From Ignavibacteria bacterium (GTDB lineage Bacteria > Bacteroidota > Ignavibacteria > Ignavibacteriales > SURF-24), in NCBI GenBank assembly GCA_025612375.1, contig JAAXKN010000007.1, forward strand, positions 1-64,000: a stretch of DNA of 64,000 bases, read 5' to 3'. A program made the translations under genes and the position numbers. The notes under the pieces were generated by a model. It did not search any database and was not told the origin of the DNA. It saw nothing but the letters and a program-made list of their open reading frames with translations. Positions 17,565-26,913 of the stretch are shown piece by piece; the stretch's first letter is position 1; the number at the start of each line of letters is the position of its first letter.

Positions 17565-18539
17565 TTACTTCAGGTCTTTATAGAAGTAATCCCTGAATAT
17601 ACCTCTCGACCCGAAATTTTCCTTAAAGCGGCCAAGGCCCCAATTGGGCTCCATGTTGACCGTAAAGATACCGAAATCGAGGTACTTAAAGCCTTCGTCC
17701 TGGTATTTTTTCATTATTTCGTAGAAAAGAAGATTTACTGCGCGGTATTCCTGGTACTCCTCGTCATGGCTTATGTAGAATGCAAGCACCACTTTCGGAT
17801 TAACACTGAAATTGCATACGCCGGCAATCAGTTTTTCTCCCACAAATGCACCCCAGAGCCTGATCTTTTTCGGGAACATATACTTCAGTTTCAGAAGCTC
17901 GTCCAACGTATGCGTCGGCGTAACACCGTGCCTCATCTTAAGGTTCTTCTTCAGAATTTCATAGTACTCTTCAAAGCGTTCGCATTCAACAACCTCAACG
18001 CCCTGCTTTATTGCCTTCTTAAGGGCTGTTCTGGCTTCGGGACGGTAGGTATAAATCAGCTTGTCGCGTTCTGTGTCAAGCTGCACTACGCTTGAGACTT
18101 CCCTTTTGAGGTATGAAAATCCGTTTCTTACAAGCGCAAAGTCTATATAATTGCTAAGCTTCGACTGATAGATAATTGGCGGAGGGGTCACCTGGATCCT
18201 GTCCACCTTAAGTTTTTTTGCATGATCCAGGAGTATGTCAACCAGTTCATGCGCATCCTGAAAATTCAGATCAGAGCGGTAGGCAAAGCTGCCGTAGGAG
18301 GCCCCTCCGTGTGAGGACAGGATTTTTTTGCCGTCGCGTTCAAGTATTACAGCCGGAAGAACCGAGAAAAGATTGTTCTTTCTTCTTACAACAATTGATG
18401 CATCCTGGAATCTTCCTTCAGGATGGTAAGAAAGAAATTTTCTGGTATGAAAGATTGTACCGTTATCCGACTCTTCAACAAACTCGTCCCATTCGTGCTG
18501 GGATACGTTAGAAGACTTAAAAGGAGAATATTCAATCAT
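17565..18539 (-). CDS. FemAB/GNAT-like acyltransferase
   Basis: This 324-residue protein resembles the double-GNAT acyltransferases of the FemAB/Acetyltransf_6 group. The diagnostic region is the second half: RPEARTALKKAIKQGVEV, then a GAFVGEKLIAGVCNF strand pair and YLDFGIFTVN. Family members add amino acids or acyl groups to cell-wall or exopolysaccharide precursors, often aided by aminoacyl- or acyl-donor molecules. It has no signal peptide. It lies six bases downstream of a PorV-like gene and upstream of a glycosyltransferase, so glycan modification is a reasonable but unproven role. Confidence 0.78.
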   Translation of the reverse strand: MIEYSPFKSSNVSQHEWDEFVEESDNGTIFHTRKFLSYHPEGRFQDASIVVRRKNNLFSVLPAVILERDGKKILSSHGGASYGSFAYRSDLNFQDAHELVDILLDHAKKLKVDRIQVTPPPIIYQSKLSNYIDFALVRNGFSYLKREVSSVVQLDTERDKLIYTYRPEARTALKKAIKQGVEVVECERFEEYYEILKKNLKMRHGVTPTHTLDELLKLKYMFPKKIRLWGAFVGEKLIAGVCNFSVNPKVVLAFYISHDEEYQEYRAVNLLFYEIMKKYQDEGFKYLDFGIFTVNMEPNWGLGRFKENFGSRGIFRDYFYKDLK

Positions 18540-18545
18540 GGTATT

Positions 18546-19442
18546 TTAGAATTTAAATTTTAAGGAAATAGTGTGAGATGATCCCAAATTCAGCAGAAAC
18601 GGTGTATAAGCATAATCGAAGCTCAGGTTGTACCACTTGAGCCCAAGGCCCGCTGTGAAGCCTTTGGATTCAAATCCTGTCTGATATCCTGCTCTTAAAG
18701 CAATCATATCATCGTAGAGAAGCTCCCCGCCAAAGTTAACGTGTGTATCTTTAGCTACAAGATACTTCTGCACTTCTGCTCCTAATGTAAAGCTCGAATT
18801 AAGCTCATTTAAAAGATCACTATAGAGTGCCCCAAAACGGAAGTCGGAGGGAAGCTTTGTAGCTTCTGTCCTCAAGCCGTTCATGCTGCCCAGGTTTCTG
18901 AATGCGGCACCAAAGTTCAGGCCTTCGACTGGGCTTTCATAAAACATTCCAAGATCAAAGCCGAGTCCGTTCGATTCGTCTGAAAGCAGCCCTTCGTAGA
19001 GGTATTTTACAGTAGCACCGACAGAAATGTGGCTTGTTATACCGAAGCCTGTGGACAGGCTTCCGGCAAAATAATTCGCGTTAAACTTCCCTTCAACTTC
19101 TCCTGGGCGCGTTCTAACTTCAATGTCACTTATTGTAGTGGTATTGACTCCAACTGCCCACGGAAGCCCTAAGAGCTTAAAGCTAACGCCCAGGTATTCG
19201 CTTCTTGTGTCTTCAATCCACTGGTTGTGTGTAAAAAGAATTTCAGGAGATGAAAACCCGGAAAGCATTGCCGGATTATAGTTCAGCGCTGTCACGTCCG
19301 TGGAGTTTACAACCCCCAGGTCACCCATGGCGACATTCCTGGCGCCAAAGCCGAGCTTCAGAAAAGACAAGCCGCTTTTGCCTGCCGTCTGAGCCGAAAT
19401 ATATGTGGAAAATAATAAGAAAACTAAAATTGTTTTTTTCAT
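18546..19442 (-). CDS. PorV/PorQ-family outer-membrane beta-barrel protein
   Basis: This 298-residue exported protein has a signal peptide ending near ISA-QTAGKS. The N-terminal signature LKLGFGARNVAMGDLGVVNS and the NYNPAMLSGF segment are typical of PorV/PorQ proteins, which are FadL-related barrels linked to type IX secretion. The rest alternates in short amphipathic strands, and the final residue is Phe, as in many outer-membrane barrels. The start at MKKTIL is preferred to an in-frame ATG 17 codons upstream, because only this start gives a clean signal peptide. It is the second of two tandem homologues. Confidence 0.85.
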   Translation of the reverse strand: MKKTILVFLLFSTYISAQTAGKSGLSFLKLGFGARNVAMGDLGVVNSTDVTALNYNPAMLSGFSSPEILFTHNQWIEDTRSEYLGVSFKLLGLPWAVGVNTTTISDIEVRTRPGEVEGKFNANYFAGSLSTGFGITSHISVGATVKYLYEGLLSDESNGLGFDLGMFYESPVEGLNFGAAFRNLGSMNGLRTEATKLPSDFRFGALYSDLLNELNSSFTLGAEVQKYLVAKDTHVNFGGELLYDDMIALRAGYQTGFESKGFTAGLGLKWYNLSFDYAYTPFLLNLGSSHTISLKFKF

Positions 19443-19519
19443 ATAATACCAAAAGTTCCTTACAAAATTACCTTTTGTTAAACCAATAAGCAACTGTTCT
19501 AAAAATCACAAACTAAGCA

Positions 19520-20521
19520 TTAAAAGTTGACGTTAATGCCAAGTATGTGCTCTCCGGAGGATGAATAAGGCTCCGGTACAAATGCGTAGTCAATTCCCGC
19601 AATAAAACCTGAGAGCTTCTTAAAGTAAGAAAAACCAACTGCAGGGCGTGCAGGATAATCCTTATTGCTTAAATTAAGCTTGTCTATGCCGCCCCTTAAG
19701 AAGAGCTGGTCGTAGATATTGTACTCTGCCCCGAACCTCAGGAAATTTGCCCCTTTGCCGTAGCCTTCAAATTCAGCTGAGGCAATTATTTTATACTCAG
19801 GGATGCGGTAGCTTAAGCCCACTTTTTTCCCTATCGGGAATTTATTCTCTGTCGTTTTCCCGCTTTCCTGCCTTACAGGCGCGGTATCCCATTTGTACTT
19901 GCTGTTTAAGTCAGTAAGGACTAAAGACAGGTTCATTCTTCCGCTCAATGTGTAAAGGGCTCCAATGTCAAAGCCGATTCCGCTCGTTGTAATCTTTTCA
20001 TAGAGCTTAAAGTAGTAGAATTTAACTGCAAGGCCGATGGCAAGTTTTTCAGAAAACCTGTTTGAAAAGCTCAGGAAAAACTGATTTTCGGAGGTGGACA
20101 GGTCTCCGGTCTGCATACCCTGATTATCACGTCCGTCAATTTTTGTCACGCCGGCATTAATAATTCCGAAGCTCAGGCCCGGCGTCCTTACTTGTCTTTT
20201 TGCCGTATCCTGGCTTTTTGATTTAAGCTCAAACCTTTTGGTAAAATTCAAAAAGTTCAGCGTCCTGTCGAGCGAAAGGAAAGAATAAGAGGCGGCAAAT
20301 GAATTATCCTGCTGGAAAGCAGAAAGTGCCGGGTTATAATAGGAAACCAGGTTGCCTTCTGTTATTGAAGACATTGCGTTTCCCATGCCTATTCCTCTTG
20401 CGCCAAAACCCAGGCGGCTGAATGCCCCGGGCATACTGCTTATTTCGCTATAGCCCGCCTGAGGGAATAATGAGGATGCCATTAAAAAGAAGAAAACTGA
20501 AATTATAATGGGCTTTTTCAA
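19520..20521 (-). CDS. PorV/PorQ-family outer-membrane protein, TTG start
   Basis: This 333-residue homologue of the next gene has a signal peptide (residues 1-20, MKKPIIISVFFFLMASSLFP), a LGFGARGIGMGNAMSSIT signature, a YYNPALSAFQ segment and a terminal Phe. The start codon is TTG; a GAGGT ribosome binding site lies five bases before it and no upstream ATG fits. Proteins of this family act in type IX secretion or in sorting of secreted surface proteins. The gene directly follows a secreted propeller with a type IX-like C-terminus, so the two may work together. Confidence 0.84.
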   Translation of the reverse strand: MKKPIIISVFFFLMASSLFPQAGYSEISSMPGAFSRLGFGARGIGMGNAMSSITEGNLVSYYNPALSAFQQDNSFAASYSFLSLDRTLNFLNFTKRFELKSKSQDTAKRQVRTPGLSFGIINAGVTKIDGRDNQGMQTGDLSTSENQFFLSFSNRFSEKLAIGLAVKFYYFKLYEKITTSGIGFDIGALYTLSGRMNLSLVLTDLNSKYKWDTAPVRQESGKTTENKFPIGKKVGLSYRIPEYKIIASAEFEGYGKGANFLRFGAEYNIYDQLFLRGGIDKLNLSNKDYPARPAVGFSYFKKLSGFIAGIDYAFVPEPYSSSGEHILGINVNF

Positions 20522-20563
20522 TAGGACCTCAAAATATTGTATTAAAATCTGTTTGCTAAAATG

Positions 20564-22153
20564 TTATAATAAAACTATTACTTTGCCGAAAACCGGGTCA
20601 CCCGAGCCTTTATCGATCCTGTAGAAGTAAACTCCGTTTGGAACAATTTTGCCGTTTTCATCGCGCCCGTCCCAGTAGTCTATAACACCGTTACTGATAT
20701 TGCTCTGCCCTTCAACGGCATGAAAGCTGGCACCTCTTTCTGCATTCTGAATAACCGTCCTGACGAGGTTCATTCCAAAGTCAAAGATCCTGATGGTGAC
20801 GTTTGTCCTGGTGCCGCCAGTCGAGTACTTAATGCTTAACCTTTCCACGTCTGGCGAAAATGGGTTCGGAAACGCATAGGCTTCATTTTGAGAGGAAAGA
20901 GGCTGTGTAGCATAAAAAAGCTTCCAGTCTCCCTGCCACATTGAACCAGTCTCATTCAGCCTTGCAAGCCCGGCCTCTGTTCCAATCCATACTGTGTTAT
21001 CCTGTGAGGCCGCGGCATAATAAACTGTATTCTGAAGTGAAATGCCCGACTGCTTATCCACGATCTGCCCGGGAAGTATCCACGACTGCCCCATGTTACT
21101 GGACCTGAAGGGCCCGTTGTCGGCTGTTGCAATGACGTCCTGACCTTTAAAGCCGAAGTTATGCACCTTCTCGTCCTCCAGTGTTGTCTGCCAGGAGCTT
21201 CCGCCATCTTTTGAATAGCTTACTGCGTAGAATTCCGAGGTCTCCTCAGCCTTCCAGGTTGCAGCCCATATGGAGCTTGTTTCAGTGTTGTAGCCCATTG
21301 CGACCACAAAGTTACCGCTTATGGGAGAGGGCTGATTCTGATGTGTAAATTTCTGCCAGCTTATGCCGCCGTCGGTTGATTTATTTATTCCGCCCGCAGT
21401 CCCGGCGTATAAATTGTTGCCCGCGTCAGTTATTACAGAAAACACTCTGTGGTTCAGGTTGCTCTCGGAGCCGAAGTTGCCCGCAACGGGCTGAAGCGCA
21501 AAATGCAGTGTGTCTGTGGGCATAATGCTGTCCAGCCTGTCCGGAGGAAGCACCACCCTCTGCCAGGTTTTACCCATGTCAGTACTTTTTCTTAAGCCCC
21601 CGGCATATGAAGATATCCAGACCGTCCCGGGCGTAAGTGCAATGTCGTAAGCGAGGTTGTTAACGGCAACCGTAACAGGGAGGGCTCTTAACCTGTTTAT
21701 GCCGTAATTAATAACAGAATCCCCGGGGGCATCAACAGGCTGAGGAACTGCGTTCCACGTATTTCCGTTGTCTTTGGAATACCTGAGGCCGCTTCCTTCT
21801 GAAAGACTCTGCCCGTCTTTTTCGACGCTGTGTGCCGTTGCGGCCCAGATAACGCCGTTTGAATATGCTAGAGCCGAAATGCTTTCACTTCCAAAGGCCT
21901 CAGTGCCGTAATAGTTTGTCCAGTTCTCCCCTCTGTCGGTAGAACGGCTTAAGCCGCGGCTTGTGCCAACCCATACGGTATCCCCAACGGTCAGAATGTC
22001 GCTTATGCTGTTGCTTATTGGTGTTAAAGATGAAGTCTTCTGTATTTTCTCCCTCTTCATGCCATACGACTCAGGGCTGATCTGGGCATATCCCATGCCG
22101 GTCAAAAAAAGAAGAAGGGTCAGAACTATCGGGAAAAGGGTTTTAATTTTCAT
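20564..22153 (-). CDS. Secreted beta-propeller protein with FlgD-like/type IX C-terminal domain
   Basis: This 529-residue exported protein has a signal peptide (residues 1-24). Residues 40-410 contain repeats of the BNR/sialidase-type propeller (SxDxGxxW: STDRGENWTNY, SKDNGNTWNAV, STDMGKTWQRV, STDGGISWQKF, SKDGGSSWQTT). The last 100 residues match the FlgD-like Ig/type IX sorting domain: AYAFPNPFSPD, then DYWDGRDENGKIVPNGVYFY. The start overlaps the end of the lipoprotein gene by four bases. It is probably a surface or secreted protein; the propeller may bind polysaccharide or protein, and no catalytic residues were recognised. Confidence 0.83.
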   Translation of the reverse strand: MKIKTLFPIVLTLLLFLTGMGYAQISPESYGMKREKIQKTSSLTPISNSISDILTVGDTVWVGTSRGLSRSTDRGENWTNYYGTEAFGSESISALAYSNGVIWAATAHSVEKDGQSLSEGSGLRYSKDNGNTWNAVPQPVDAPGDSVINYGINRLRALPVTVAVNNLAYDIALTPGTVWISSYAGGLRKSTDMGKTWQRVVLPPDRLDSIMPTDTLHFALQPVAGNFGSESNLNHRVFSVITDAGNNLYAGTAGGINKSTDGGISWQKFTHQNQPSPISGNFVVAMGYNTETSSIWAATWKAEETSEFYAVSYSKDGGSSWQTTLEDEKVHNFGFKGQDVIATADNGPFRSSNMGQSWILPGQIVDKQSGISLQNTVYYAAASQDNTVWIGTEAGLARLNETGSMWQGDWKLFYATQPLSSQNEAYAFPNPFSPDVERLSIKYSTGGTRTNVTIRIFDFGMNLVRTVIQNAERGASFHAVEGQSNISNGVIDYWDGRDENGKIVPNGVYFYRIDKGSGDPVFGKVIVLL

Positions 22154-22932
22154 TTAACATAGATGTTATGGGTAATAATATTGCTTAAGGAATCGCTTCT
22201 GTCTACTGCCTGAAAAACAAACTGTCTTGTTTTTCCTTTTGTTTCCAGAGTAAAATAATTGCTGAATGAGTAAATGTCGTCGCCTTTTACCTCATCGCCA
22301 TGCAGAAGCTCCCCGTCGTTCCACATGTCCACGTTAGGCGAAGCAGATCCGTCTTCCAGGCGTATAAACTTGAAATATACTTTCTTCACGTCGGTAAGGC
22401 CGTTTTTGTCTGTTACCCTGACAGAAAAGTTAAAAGGTACGCCTGCGTTAACCGTATCGGGCATTACGAGATCGGACAAAACAGGAGGATAATCCGTTTG
22501 TTTATTATCATACTTAAAAGTGTGTTCGGCAACTTTATTTGTCAGACCATCAGTACTTTGTACAAAATATTCAATTTTGTATATGCCGTTGACGTAGCTT
22601 TGCGAAAACGGATACCGGTTGGAAAAAACGTTATCACCTTTGGCTGTATCCCCAAGTGCCTTATTGCCGTTATCTGCAAGCTGGAAAGGCCTTTCATTCA
22701 TCTTTGTCCCGTCGGGAGAATAAACGTCAATCCAGACCTGCTCGATGTCGCTTGATGAATTAAGCTTTAAGGTCACTGTGAAAGATGAATCGGCATTGTC
22801 AAAAACGAAATCCGCCGGAGCATCCATTCCCGTCACCTCATAGCTGCTTTCGTGTACATCGCTTACTCCGGATGGAATCTTATCGCAGCCGAAAAACAGG
22901 GCTAAACAAAACAGGATAATATAATTTTTCAT
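22150..22932 (-). CDS. Putative lipoprotein of unknown function
   Basis: This 260-residue protein has a short signal peptide ending in ALFFGC, with Cys16 as likely lipid-attachment site, although the lipobox is not ideal. Two Ig-like stretches follow, each with a similar pattern: FTVTLKLNSSSDIEQVWIDV then DNGNKALGDTAKGDNVFSNR, and FNFSVRVTDKNGLTDVKKVY then NDGELLHGDEVKGDDIYSFS. The repeated GDxxKGDxxxS segment suggests an internal duplication. The last four bases overlap the start of the propeller gene (ATGA), so the two proteins are probably made together. No function is assigned. Confidence 0.78.
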   Translation of the reverse strand: MKNYIILFCLALFFGCDKIPSGVSDVHESSYEVTGMDAPADFVFDNADSSFTVTLKLNSSSDIEQVWIDVYSPDGTKMNERPFQLADNGNKALGDTAKGDNVFSNRYPFSQSYVNGIYKIEYFVQSTDGLTNKVAEHTFKYDNKQTDYPPVLSDLVMPDTVNAGVPFNFSVRVTDKNGLTDVKKVYFKFIRLEDGSASPNVDMWNDGELLHGDEVKGDDIYSFSNYFTLETKGKTRQFVFQAVDRSDSLSNIITHNIYVK

Positions 22933-22975
22933 TGGGTTAGTTTAAGTTTAAATTTAAAATATATCAAGCTCTAAA

Positions 22976-23989
22976 TCAGGAACCCGCTGCAATTGTGATC
23001 GGCGAAGGAGAAAAAGACAGAATCAGAATTGCAATACTGACAAGTCCTATAATCATCCTTGTCCTGTCCAGCTTGTGAAAGTACATGACCGGCGGATGCT
23101 TTACCTTAATTACAAAGAATAGAACTATTCCCCAAACGAGCCACCCCGTCCAGCCAATTCCAAAGCTGAAGTTGAAAAGTTCCCCGGAAAGGCCCATGAG
23201 ACCCAGCACAAGGAGCACAACTAAAGAGGCCCAGCTTAGAACTTTGTGTTTTTCGGCACCTAACATGCTGTATATTACGTGCCCGCCGTCCAGCTGTCCT
23301 ACCGGAATCATATTCATGGAAGTTACAAAAAGTCCGAACCATCCGACACACAAATATGGATAATGATAAATTTCAGACATAGGAGGCACAAACTGACTGC
23401 TATTTGTGAAAATATGCCTTAAAAATGAAAAGAGCAAAGTATCCCCGAATTTAAGGTTCAGCCCCTGAGTGCCGTAAGTAGAAGTAAAGTAATCCGGATG
23501 AATAGCCAGAATATAGCCCACCCCCGGAAGGTGTGTAAAGCCGTATATGAGCACAATCAGGCTTGCAATAAATCCAGCTATTGGCCCCGCCACACCGATG
23601 TCAAACATCGCCTTATTGTCCGGCACAGCAGTTTTAGTTCTTATAACGGCACCCATGGTACCGAAATTTAAGAACATCCCGGAGAACGACGGCAGAGGAA
23701 TAAAGTAAGGCAAAGTGGCCTTCACCCTGTGGTATCTTGCCGCAAAATAATGCCCGAACTCGTGTGAAGCCAGTATAAATAAAATTGAGATAGAATATGG
23801 CAATCCTACCCTCAGGCTGCTGAGCTCATAGGGGCCCGCGCTGCCAGTAATCCATTCCATTCCTGCCATAGTTGTAGTAAAAAATGTTACCACAAACAAA
23901 AGGAGGTGGACGGCAATTTTATTTTTTTCTTTTCTTTCCGCCTTTTCGAGGTTTAAAGAAAAGTAAGGATCACGGAATTCTTCTGACAT
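22976..23989 (-). CDS. Membrane M50-family metalloprotease (site-2 protease-like)
   Basis: This 337-residue membrane protein has about seven helices. The zinc motif HEFGH (residues 76-80) lies in a helix, and the second family motif GQLDGGHVIY appears about 160 residues later, both required for activity. Such proteases cut membrane segments of anti-sigma factors or other regulators. The closest match appears to be the M50 group without PDZ domains. The gene starts two bases before the end of the upstream exported-protein gene, inside the long minus-strand run. Substrates are unknown. Confidence 0.87.
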   Translation of the reverse strand: MSEEFRDPYFSLNLEKAERKEKNKIAVHLLLFVVTFFTTTMAGMEWITGSAGPYELSSLRVGLPYSISILFILASHEFGHYFAARYHRVKATLPYFIPLPSFSGMFLNFGTMGAVIRTKTAVPDNKAMFDIGVAGPIAGFIASLIVLIYGFTHLPGVGYILAIHPDYFTSTYGTQGLNLKFGDTLLFSFLRHIFTNSSQFVPPMSEIYHYPYLCVGWFGLFVTSMNMIPVGQLDGGHVIYSMLGAEKHKVLSWASLVVLLVLGLMGLSGELFNFSFGIGWTGWLVWGIVLFFVIKVKHPPVMYFHKLDRTRMIIGLVSIAILILSFSPSPITIAAGS

Positions 23990-23991
23990 TT

Positions 23992-24822
23992 TTACAAATC
24001 CAAATTAAATCCGATTGCATTATAAGATTTTAGATAGTCAAAGTATTCGCCGTGCATGCTCATTCCCGAATAATATGAATAATAAAGGCTGAATCCCCTG
24101 CCCTCAGAGTGCCCTACCTTTATTCCAAGGTTAAACGTGTTCTCTGCAGAATACTTGCGTATTTTAACCATCTTTATGTCATAAGCAGCAAATGGCGTAA
24201 CATAATTAAATAATTTATTCTTCAGGAAATAATCAAAACCCGCCTGATAGTTATATTTCCCAAGATAAGTCGGATCGATATGGAAAATATATGTAAGTCC
24301 CGCGTAGACTCTTAAATTATTCATCCTGTAGAACGGAATAAACTCCAGGAACTCACGGCTATATACCCTCGGGTTCTGGTTATCGCGCCAGATCAGATTC
24401 TTAAAATCATAGTGCCCGTCTGCAAAATGCGCGCTTATGTGGCTTAGGCGGAACCTGAGCCCGTATTCGCCGTCTTCAATTGTTTTCTTGTATCCGGCAT
24501 TTACGCCGAAAAGGTAATCTACGGCATCTACAGGAAAATGGAAATCCTTTTCGCCTCTAAGCAGTGTATAGGTAAAGAAATCTGCACCAATGGAGAGGTT
24601 TTCTTTCTCACTTAGGGAGAAATTAACCAGATCCATGGAGCTTCCTATATCGAGCCTTAGTTCATTATTATTTACATGAAACAGAACCCCCATTCTGGGT
24701 TCAAGAGCATTAGCGGTAAATGGCTGAATATTTAATTTATCGGGGAACAGTTTTACTTCCGTCTGTGAGTAAGCCATCACATTAAAAAAGAACAGAGCTG
24801 TTATAACTGAAATAATTCTCAT
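23992..24822 (-). CDS. Exported protein of unknown function, paralogue of 31178 gene
   Basis: This 276-residue protein has a signal peptide (residues 1-19). It contains the segments LEPRMGVLFHV, LRLDIGSSMDLV and FRLSHISAHFADGHYD, which recur in the protein encoded at 31178-32047. The His/Asp-rich segment recalls the DUF1207 family (a family of unknown function with a related HxSxHxGD motif), but that is only a resemblance. The alternating strands and aromatic residues suggest a beta-barrel. It lies 19 bases downstream of the radical SAM gene and two bases upstream of the M50 protease gene. Confidence 0.72.
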   Translation of the reverse strand: MRIISVITALFFFNVMAYSQTEVKLFPDKLNIQPFTANALEPRMGVLFHVNNNELRLDIGSSMDLVNFSLSEKENLSIGADFFTYTLLRGEKDFHFPVDAVDYLFGVNAGYKKTIEDGEYGLRFRLSHISAHFADGHYDFKNLIWRDNQNPRVYSREFLEFIPFYRMNNLRVYAGLTYIFHIDPTYLGKYNYQAGFDYFLKNKLFNYVTPFAAYDIKMVKIRKYSAENTFNLGIKVGHSEGRGFSLYYSYYSGMSMHGEYFDYLKSYNAIGFNLDL

Positions 24823-24841
24823 AATAGAAATAATTAAATGT

Positions 24842-25822
24842 TTAGTTTTGAAAATTCTTCTTTACTTTCTGAACGATTAGCTTGTTAAAGCTGTATTTTA
24901 GTTTTGAACCTAAACTTTGTATTGAATAAATATCCAAAGGGAATGCAAATGACGGCTCAAAGTAGCAGTTCACCGTGCATCCTGAGCAAAACTGAAAGCG
25001 CCCTTCCATTTCCATGTATTTTTTTAATTCTTCTGACTTTCTGATCTCTTTAAGCGGCCTGTCAATCGGAACGGTTTTATTGGCAAAGTGATAGCACGGC
25101 AGCACAATTTTATTATCCGGGGATATAACTATTACGCGTGAAACAGCCTTGCAGCTGGGCTTATTTATATCATTGCCGCCATTTTTCCGGAGCCTTAAGA
25201 ATGCCCCGTTCATATAAACGTCCAGCTTCCCCTTGATAAACTCTTCCAGGTATTCAATTGCTTCCTCATTCAGCCCCGGGTTGTCGAAATAAGAGAATAC
25301 AGGGTTAATTATCAGAACCAGCCCGTACTTCTGCGTAATTTCATACATTCGCGGAAGCTTCCTGAAGTTCTCGTTTGTTGCCGTAAAGAGAATATCGGGA
25401 TATTCACCAAGCGACTTTGCAATTTCAATGCTCTTAAAAATGCTCTTAAAGCATTTTACCCTTCTTATACTGTTGTGCTCTTCTTCATCCGGAGAATCCA
25501 TTGAGAAATGCAGAAGGTTGATTTTACCCGCCAATTTATCGGCATATTTGGGATAAAGCAAGGTATTTGTCGTTATACTTGTCTGCATCCTCAGGCTGCG
25601 GGCAAAGCCGGCCATTTCTGCTATATCTTTATTCAGAAGAGGTTCACCCCCCGTAAGATCAATGAATTTTACGCCGAGACGGGCAAGCTGGCTGACATTA
25701 TTCTTAAAATCCTGGAGAGATGCTTCCGGGAAAGTACTAAATTTCTCGTGATCGGCAAAATGACAGAACTCACAAGAGGAATTGCACTTGTAGGTAACAT
25801 AATAATTACAAAGTAAGAGCAT
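24842..25822 (-). CDS. Radical SAM protein with C-terminal SPASM-like cysteines
   Basis: This 326-residue enzyme uses a [4Fe-4S] cluster to cleave S-adenosylmethionine into a radical. The cluster motif is Cys13-x3-Cys17-x2-Cys20 (CNSSCEFC), followed by the SAM-binding DLTGGEPLL. The C-terminal part holds more cysteines (CKAVSRVIVISPDNKIVLPC and CSGCTVNC), as in SPASM/twitch domains binding an extra cluster. The substrate is not predictable. Its start overlaps the stop of the upstream GT2 gene by one base (TGATG), a strong hint of shared function, possibly modification of an envelope product. Confidence 0.86.
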   Translation of the reverse strand: MLLLCNYYVTYKCNSSCEFCHFADHEKFSTFPEASLQDFKNNVSQLARLGVKFIDLTGGEPLLNKDIAEMAGFARSLRMQTSITTNTLLYPKYADKLAGKINLLHFSMDSPDEEEHNSIRRVKCFKSIFKSIEIAKSLGEYPDILFTATNENFRKLPRMYEITQKYGLVLIINPVFSYFDNPGLNEEAIEYLEEFIKGKLDVYMNGAFLRLRKNGGNDINKPSCKAVSRVIVISPDNKIVLPCYHFANKTVPIDRPLKEIRKSEELKKYMEMEGRFQFCSGCTVNCYFEPSFAFPLDIYSIQSLGSKLKYSFNKLIVQKVKKNFQN

Positions 25823-26913
25823 CAGTAATTCCTGCCTTTCCAGACTACTTTTCTACTGGGAATAACTATGAAAGGTAATAAAAGGACGTAAATTATAAAA
25901 TAGACTTCAAAGCTCGCAAAATACTTCAGCTTTTTAACGAGGTTAAATTTCTTAAGCACCGGATATAAAACAAAAAAGTCCGTACTTATCTTAAAGACCA
26001 CAAGATAAAGAGCAGTGGCACTGAAGAAAAACGGCGTCAGTACTGTAAATAGATTTGCCAGAAATCCGCTGGCCATGACAAGGAATCCTTTGATATCGCT
26101 GTCCAGTCCGCCTACACCCCACCTTTTCTTCTGCCAGAAAAGGGACTTAAAGTCGTAGCACGGTTTGGATTCAACTAAAGCTCCTGCCTCAAGAGGATAG
26201 ATAATCTTATACCTGCCCAGTTTGAACATTGCCTTAAGGAGGTTAAAATCCTCCGTCACGCTGAACTTGAGCGCCTCATAGCCGCCAATTTCCTTGTAAG
26301 CCGACTTTCTGTATGACATGTTGTTGCCAATACAGCTTAGAGGAAAATTAAGATTCATAGATCCTGCTGCAACAGTAAGCAGGTACATAAAATCCAGCAT
26401 CTGCATTCCGCTGAACTGATCTGTCGCCTCCTGCGTCGTATAACCGCATACCATGGCAACATCCTCTTCGTAATATGAGGCAATTGACCTTGCCCATTCC
26501 GGCTGTACCTGGCAGTCGGCATCGGTTGTCAGAATCACTTCGCCCTTTGCTATTTCAATAGCATTGGCGAGCGCGTTTGTTTTCCCTTTCAGGTGGTCTA
26601 CTTTATGCGTCGTGCAAATGCACTTAAACTTCGGCTTTCCGGAAATAAAATCTTCAACAATTTTACGCGTGCTGTCCGTGGAACTGTCATCTACAATAAT
26701 TATCTCAATTTTACCTTCGGGATATTCAAGACGATCGAGCGAACTCAGGCACCTTCCGATATTCTCCTCTTCGTTTCTTGCAGCAACTATTACACTGACT
26801 GAAGGAAGTTTTTCGTAAGGAATCTTTTTATATCTTTTGCCAGCTCCAACAAGCAGCATAAACGACTGCAGGAAATAAAGGCCTACTGCTATTAAAAAAA
26901 TAGTTTCAAACAT
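25822..26913 (-). CDS. Membrane glycosyltransferase family 2 (processive type)
   Basis: This 363-residue enzyme has one N-terminal helix, a cytoplasmic GT2 domain and about three C-terminal helices. Its catalytic motifs are complete: IIVDDSSTDST, TTDADCQ, VTEDFNL and QKKRW. The QxxRW motif and membrane helices are typical of processive synthases such as those making poly-N-acetylglucosamine or related glycans. It lies directly upstream of the radical SAM gene with a one-base overlap. The product cannot be inferred more precisely. Confidence 0.88.
   Translation of the reverse strand: MFETIFLIAVGLYFLQSFMLLVGAGKRYKKIPYEKLPSVSVIVAARNEEENIGRCLSSLDRLEYPEGKIEIIIVDDSSTDSTRKIVEDFISGKPKFKCICTTHKVDHLKGKTNALANAIEIAKGEVILTTDADCQVQPEWARSIASYYEEDVAMVCGYTTQEATDQFSGMQMLDFMYLLTVAAGSMNLNFPLSCIGNNMSYRKSAYKEIGGYEALKFSVTEDFNLLKAMFKLGRYKIIYPLEAGALVESKPCYDFKSLFWQKKRWGVGGLDSDIKGFLVMASGFLANLFTVLTPFFFSATALYLVVFKISTDFFVLYPVLKKFNLVKKLKYFASFEVYFIIYVLLLPFIVIPSRKVVWKGRNY

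Noticed and set aside
17538-18095. 185-codon plus-strand frame opposite the FemAB-like gene
   Set aside because: Antisense to a conserved protein; starts without a ribosome binding site.
22300-22755. 151-codon plus-strand frame inside the lipoprotein gene
   Set aside because: Antisense shadow; the minus-strand gene has signal peptide, lipobox and coupled downstream gene.
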